This document shows positions 59,876 to 64,000 of a stretch of DNA of 64,000 bases, piece after piece (position 1 is the stretch's first letter; every line of letters starts with the position of its first letter). The stretch covers positions 45,678,505-45,742,504 of the forward strand of contig OX328104.1 in the NCBI GenBank assembly GCA_946811185.2. The letters are read 5' to 3'. The position numbers were made by a program, and so were the translations under genes. The notes under the pieces are model-generated. The model did no database searches. It was not told where the DNA came from and saw nothing but the letters and a program-made list of their open reading frames with translations. This stretch comes from Hippopus hippopus (Eukaryota > Mollusca > Bivalvia > Cardiida > Cardiidae).

Positions 59876-61527
59876 AACAAGAGGGCCAAGGTGGCCCTGG
59901 ATCGCTCACCTGAATTTTTGAGAGGACCATAACCAACTTTTTTTTAAAGTATTGAAATTTTGGAAACAAAATCATTATTTTGCCAAGCAATTATGAAAAG
60001 GTCACCTGTAAAAATCATTTCGAAATCTGTCACCACCCCTACAAACACCACCACAGCCATGTTTTTGACGAAAAAAAAAAAAAAATGTTTTTGACGAATC
60101 AGAATTCTGCAAATAAATTTTCGGATAGGTCACCCAAAGACCATTTCTTGAACAAGAGCACATGCCCGATAGTGGCTAAAAATATTAAGTTGAACAAGAG
60201 CACCTCATGAGGGTGCCAGTGATTGGCTGTTGGTTGCTGGATAGTAAGTTAAAATTCCAAGTAGCAAAAGGGGCATAATTTGGACAAAACAATTTTGGAG
60301 TTACCTGCCCTTGTTGTATGGGTTGCTGTTTTACTAGTGAACAATTATTCCGAGTTTCAAGTACATGTGTTGAGTGGAAGCTGAGATATAATAAAATGTC
60401 AAAGTTTTTGCAAAACGACAACAACGCAGATGACGACAACAGGGCTATGTCAAAACCTCGATGTCTTCTTTGAAAACAGCTAAGCTAAATAAGGGGTTTA
60501 ATATAAGGATCATTTCTGTGAACTTCAAAATCTGTCTAGTGGTTTCAGAGAAGAAAAATTTTTAAGAATTTATTCATGTCCGTATAGTGCAAATAGCCCC
60601 CCACCCACCAGAGCCATTTTCTTGACAGATCAAAATTTTGCAAACAAATTTTCAAAAGGGGCTACCAAAGAACATTTCTGTGAAATTATTTCAAAATCTG
60701 ACAAGTGGTTTAAGAGAAGAAGAATTTCAAAGAATTTCTTTAAGTCCATACAGTGCAAAGACGCCGCCCCTCCCACCACGGCCGTGTTGGATGCAAAGAG
60801 GCCCCCCCCCCCACACCACCACCACCACGGCCATGTTTTTCGACGGATCAAAATTTTGCGAACAATTTTTGAAAAGGGTCACCCAAGGAACATATCTGTG
60901 GAATTATTTCAAAATCTGACCAGCGGTTTCAGAGGAGATTTTTAAAGGGTTTCTTGGAAAATTCGATTTGGTTGCCATGGCAACCAGTGTTTTTGATGGA
61001 TTCAAATTCTGTGGACAATTTTTAAAGAGGACCTCCCAAGGAACATTCCAGCCAAGTTTGGTCCAAATTGACCCAGTGGTTTAGGAGGAGAAGATGTTCA
61101 ACGAATTGTTGACACCGCAGGACGCAGAGCCCCCTCCCCCCCCCCACCTCCACCACGGCCATGTTTTTCGACGGATCAAAATTTCGCGAACACTTTTTGA
61201 AAAGGGTCACCCAAGGAACATATCTGTGAAAGTATTTCAAAATCTGACCAGCGGTTTCAGAGGAGAAGATTTTAAAAGGGTTTCTTGGAAAATTCCATTT
61301 GGTTGCCATGGCAACCAGAGTTTTTGATGGAATCAAATTCTGTGAACAATTTTTTAAAGAAGACCTCCCAAGGAAAATTCCAGCCAAGTTTGGTTCAAAT
61401 CGGCCAAGCGGTTTAGGAGGAGAAGATGTTTAAAGAATTGTTGACGCCGCACGACGGACGACGCACGACGGACACAGCGTGATCCTAAAAGCTCCCCTTG
61501 AGCACGTTGTGCTCAGGTGAGCTAAAA
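59876..61527 (-). mobile_element. Long non-coding repeat, inverse copy
   Basis: It starts aacaagagggccaaggtggc and ends cttgagcacgttgtgctcag + gtgagctaaaa. It is the inverse of the element at 5600-7024. Inside are three similar blocks near 60690, 60870 and 61200 (aagggtcacccaaggaacat, caaaatctgaccagcggttt, gttgccatggcaacca), and the ttgacgaaaaaaa/ccccccccccacc low-complexity strings. No protein is encoded. Confidence 0.7.
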
Positions 61528-61893
61528 AGAGTCATGTGTATGGTACTGGTACGGAAAGTTAAGAACGGATGGGCGGTTACACTGGTCGCCATATCAAAAC
61601 TGAAATACTAAAAAAAGGAGGCAAATAAATACCTGGAATTCGTCAAGATTTAAGAATTTCCTTTTTGATATGTTACCATTTGTAGACGACATTTTTGAGA
61701 GAACAAGAGTTGTTTAAAAAGAGTTGTGTGTATGGCACTGGTAAGGAAAATAAAGAATGCATCTATAGGCGGTTGCACTGGTCGCGATGACAAAATTGAA
61801 ATAATGAAAAAGGAGGCAAATGTTTACCTCGAATTCGCCAAGGTTTAAGAATTACCTTCTTGATTTGTTACCATTTGCAAACGACATTTTTTT
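61528..61893. repeat. Diverged tandem duplication, about 190 bp x 2
   Basis: 61528-61712 and 61719-61893 share gtgtatggYactggtaYgga, ggcggttRcactggtcgc, aaggaggcaaat, and gatttaagaatt / gttaccatttgYaRacgaca. Origin unknown. Confidence 0.65.
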
Positions 61894-62610
61894 TTCAGCT
61901 GTTTAGTTTTCAAAATATAATCTTAAAAAAAGAAATGAGCAATTTCTTTCTTTGTGATAATGTTTTTACACGATTCATGTAATCAAAGTCAATGCATTAT
62001 TGGTAATTAGTATTCTGCAAGTATGTTTTCCATGTAGTATACTGCAAGTTCTTTTCAAACGGCAAGGGGCTTATTGAAGCGATTCCTGTCATCAGACTGT
62101 AACATTTCAACAACCCTTTTACTAAACAGTCCCATCTTTTGGCAACTTTTAAGAGAAAAGGCTTCTAAAAAAATTGTGGGAAAAGGAGAAAATGCTGGTA
62201 ACCTGCATTTTCTCCTTTTTTCACAATGTTTTCTACCCTCTAAAAGATAGATATATCATTTGAGTCACATTTAAATCCGCCATCTACATGCGCTTTGAAT
62301 TTGGGTAAGTCTGAATTTTATAGACAAGTATTGAGTAAACCATAGATCAAGTTTCCTCTTTTATTCGAAATATGAAATATTTCGGATAAACTAACTGTTA
62401 TTCTATATCTGAAAATATGCAAAGTTAGGTTTTATCTCAATAGATTTAGGAGATTTGTGTTCTATAACGATTGCGTAAATAGATTTATGGTATTTTTTTT
62501 TCATTGCTAAACGATTGCCCTATCGGTATCATGTCTGGTTGTCTATAGATAAGTGCATTTTATGGCATTTGTTCAAATTGCAGGGCGGTGTAACGTTAGT
62601 GATATTGCTT

Positions 62611-62842
62611 GATAACTCTTTACCAAACAACATAATTCTGGACTAGACGAAATTCAAAGCATTTCCTGACGACAAAATACGTGAAGCTCAAATAATGATT
62701 TCTGTATCTGAAATCGTTGTATACATTGTGAAAAAAGGAGAAAATGGTGTTTACCAGCATTTTCTCCTTTTCTCACAATGTTTTCAACAGCCGTCTTCTT
62801 CAGGGTAGGTAAAACTCGGGATTGTGTAGTAAAGGGATAATC
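62611..62842. mobile_element. Palindromic MITE family 1, copy
   Basis: Left end taactctttaccaaacaaca, right end gtagtaaagggataa. The hairpin at about 62730-62778 is near perfect. A second family 1 copy with core 62176-62222 stands about 500 bases before it. Confidence 0.68.
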
Positions 62843-64000
62843 GTGTTATGGCTTATTCTTTAAATTTTTGTTTTCAACGGTATTTCAGTTACATCGCTGC
62901 GGCGAGTACATTTATTCATGAGCCCGTGGTGTTTTCTTACTAGTTTTTGCACAATACTTATTCAAAGTCACAGGCTGCTTTCCCGCAGAAGATATACACT
63001 GCTCAAAAGAATTAAAGGATCATACAAATACCGAAATTCAAATCACTTACTTTGCAACACATGCAGTCATTGTGCTCTGAAAACCATCAGCTTACATTCT
63101 TACTAGACAAAATGGCTCAATAGTTTTCTTGTTTGTTTGATTTAAAATGCTGATAAGCCATGTTAAGAAGAAAATCAAGAAGTTTGATATCCTTTTTCGT
63201 TTGATAAACAGCTCATATCTTTCCAATCTTATGTTGATATTTTTGTCAAATCTAATGAAAGAAAAAAACGAGAAGAAAGAATGACACCTCTGATTCTCTT
63301 AAAAGCCTGTGGCATATCAAAAAGACGGCTTTGACAGGCATAGCCCATACATCTTTTGTGCAAACCCAAATCGTTTTACCTTTTCTGAGATTTTACAGTG
63401 TTAAGACTGAATGAACTTACGAGCAGGAAATTATTTGGATTGTCCAGTACTGAAAGAATAATCTTGTAATCAAAGTCGAGAACATGTGTTCCTTTGATTT
63501 TTTTTAAAAGTGTATTTAGATGAAACAACGTTCAACGGTGAAGGAATAATTAAGCATGTGGCAATGTCATCATTTCCCTGAAAGAGTTTTGGCCTGACCT
63601 AGATTCGAACTAACAGCCCCTGTGTTACCAACTTTGTATGTTACCATTGACCTACCGCGAGGATTGGCTTTTATGGAAGGTGAATAACACCAGTAAATGA
63701 AAAGCTTGAGTACATCACCGCCGTAGGTCCATATTTATCAACCATTCTTAGAAAGATTCTTTGTCTACTTCTCCACGATTTTCTAAATGTGAAAGTAATA
63801 AAACTTCAGAGAAGTTGTGTTACTTTCACAATTAGAAATTTCTAGAGAACAAGACCAAGAACGTTTTAAAGAATGGTTAGTTAATACAGACCTAGGTTGG
63901 TGAAGGATAGAGGTGCATTCTTAGTCTTATTCTGATTTTGCAAAGCAACACAATTTTTGGTCGGCTAAACCATTTGTTCCAGCCAATCAGATATTTTGTT
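62843..64000. other. Window end, no gene seen
   Basis: A tRNA-SINE-like piece on the - strand at about 63590-63665 (ctgttagttcgaatctaggt, B-box-like) and family 5 MITE pieces at 63725-63895 and 63905-64000. No exon was recognised. Confidence 0.45.

Noticed and set aside
60622..61387. Proline/histidine-rich frames (PPHHHH-like)
   Set aside because: Produced by the low-complexity cccccc/accacc strings in the long repeat; frames exist on both strands.

Overview
The window is metazoan nuclear DNA, most likely from a bivalve mollusc. The reasons are an intron-containing animal gene (class III PI3-kinase, VPS34/PIK3C3), an immunoglobulin-domain exon of the phase 1-1 type, and a dense crowd of short palindromic transposons and longer 'agctcacctgagc' repeats that I associate with bivalve genomes. 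No species name can be given from sequence alone.

Layout. (1) 1-9395: the last seven exons of PIK3C3 on the + strand, from the kinase-domain middle to the C-terminal YWRK-stop; the introns are packed with palindromic MITEs and two larger nested insertions. (2) 9396-35493: gene-poor host DNA with several MITE families, a 40-bp minisatellite built from a tRNA-SINE A box (11206-11685), a large hairpin and a TIR element near 19.3-19.8 kb, a decayed Tc1/mariner transposase (about 24.4-25.5 kb), and a 627-bp TIR element with 9-bp target duplication (30147-30773). (3) 35500-51982: a full-length Polinton/Maverick, 16,483 bp, with 468/469-bp terminal inverted repeats that differ at only three places and a perfect 6-bp target duplication (cacttt). 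(4) 51989-64000: gene-poor host DNA with one Ig-domain exon on the - strand (55230-55520), more MITEs, and a 1.65-kb inverse copy of the repeat found in a PIK3C3 intron.

The Polinton is the centre of interest. From left to right it carries an unknown 168-aa gene (+); then a leftward block of protein-primed DNA polymerase B with an OTU-like N-terminal region, a SAP/NUMOD1-like protein, major capsid protein, two unknown small proteins, a DUF8207-like protein, a two-helix membrane protein, a dUTPase-fold-like protein, an adenovirus pX-like protein with an adenain-type site, a penton-like minor capsid protein, a 54-aa coiled-coil protein and the packaging ATPase; then a rightward block of zinc ribbon + PLA2 + retroviral-type integrase with chromodomain, adenain-like protease and a six-repeat fibre-like protein; finally a leftward RING-finger gene. 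This is a full virion-making set. Replication (PolB), integration (integrase), capsid shell (MCP, penton), maturation (protease), packaging (ATPase), entry/escape (PLA2, pX-like, membrane protein) and host interaction (RING, OTU-like, fibre) are all represented.

This copy nevertheless looks unable to act alone: the PLA2-integrase region is in four pieces in three frames and the penton gene has an in-frame TAG, although the TIRs are almost identical. Nearly every Polinton start codon is immediately preceded by a TATAAAA-type string, which recalls late promoters of large cytoplasmic DNA viruses. The element also sits inside another repeat, whose unoccupied paralogue lies at about 17.76-17.95 kb in the same window.
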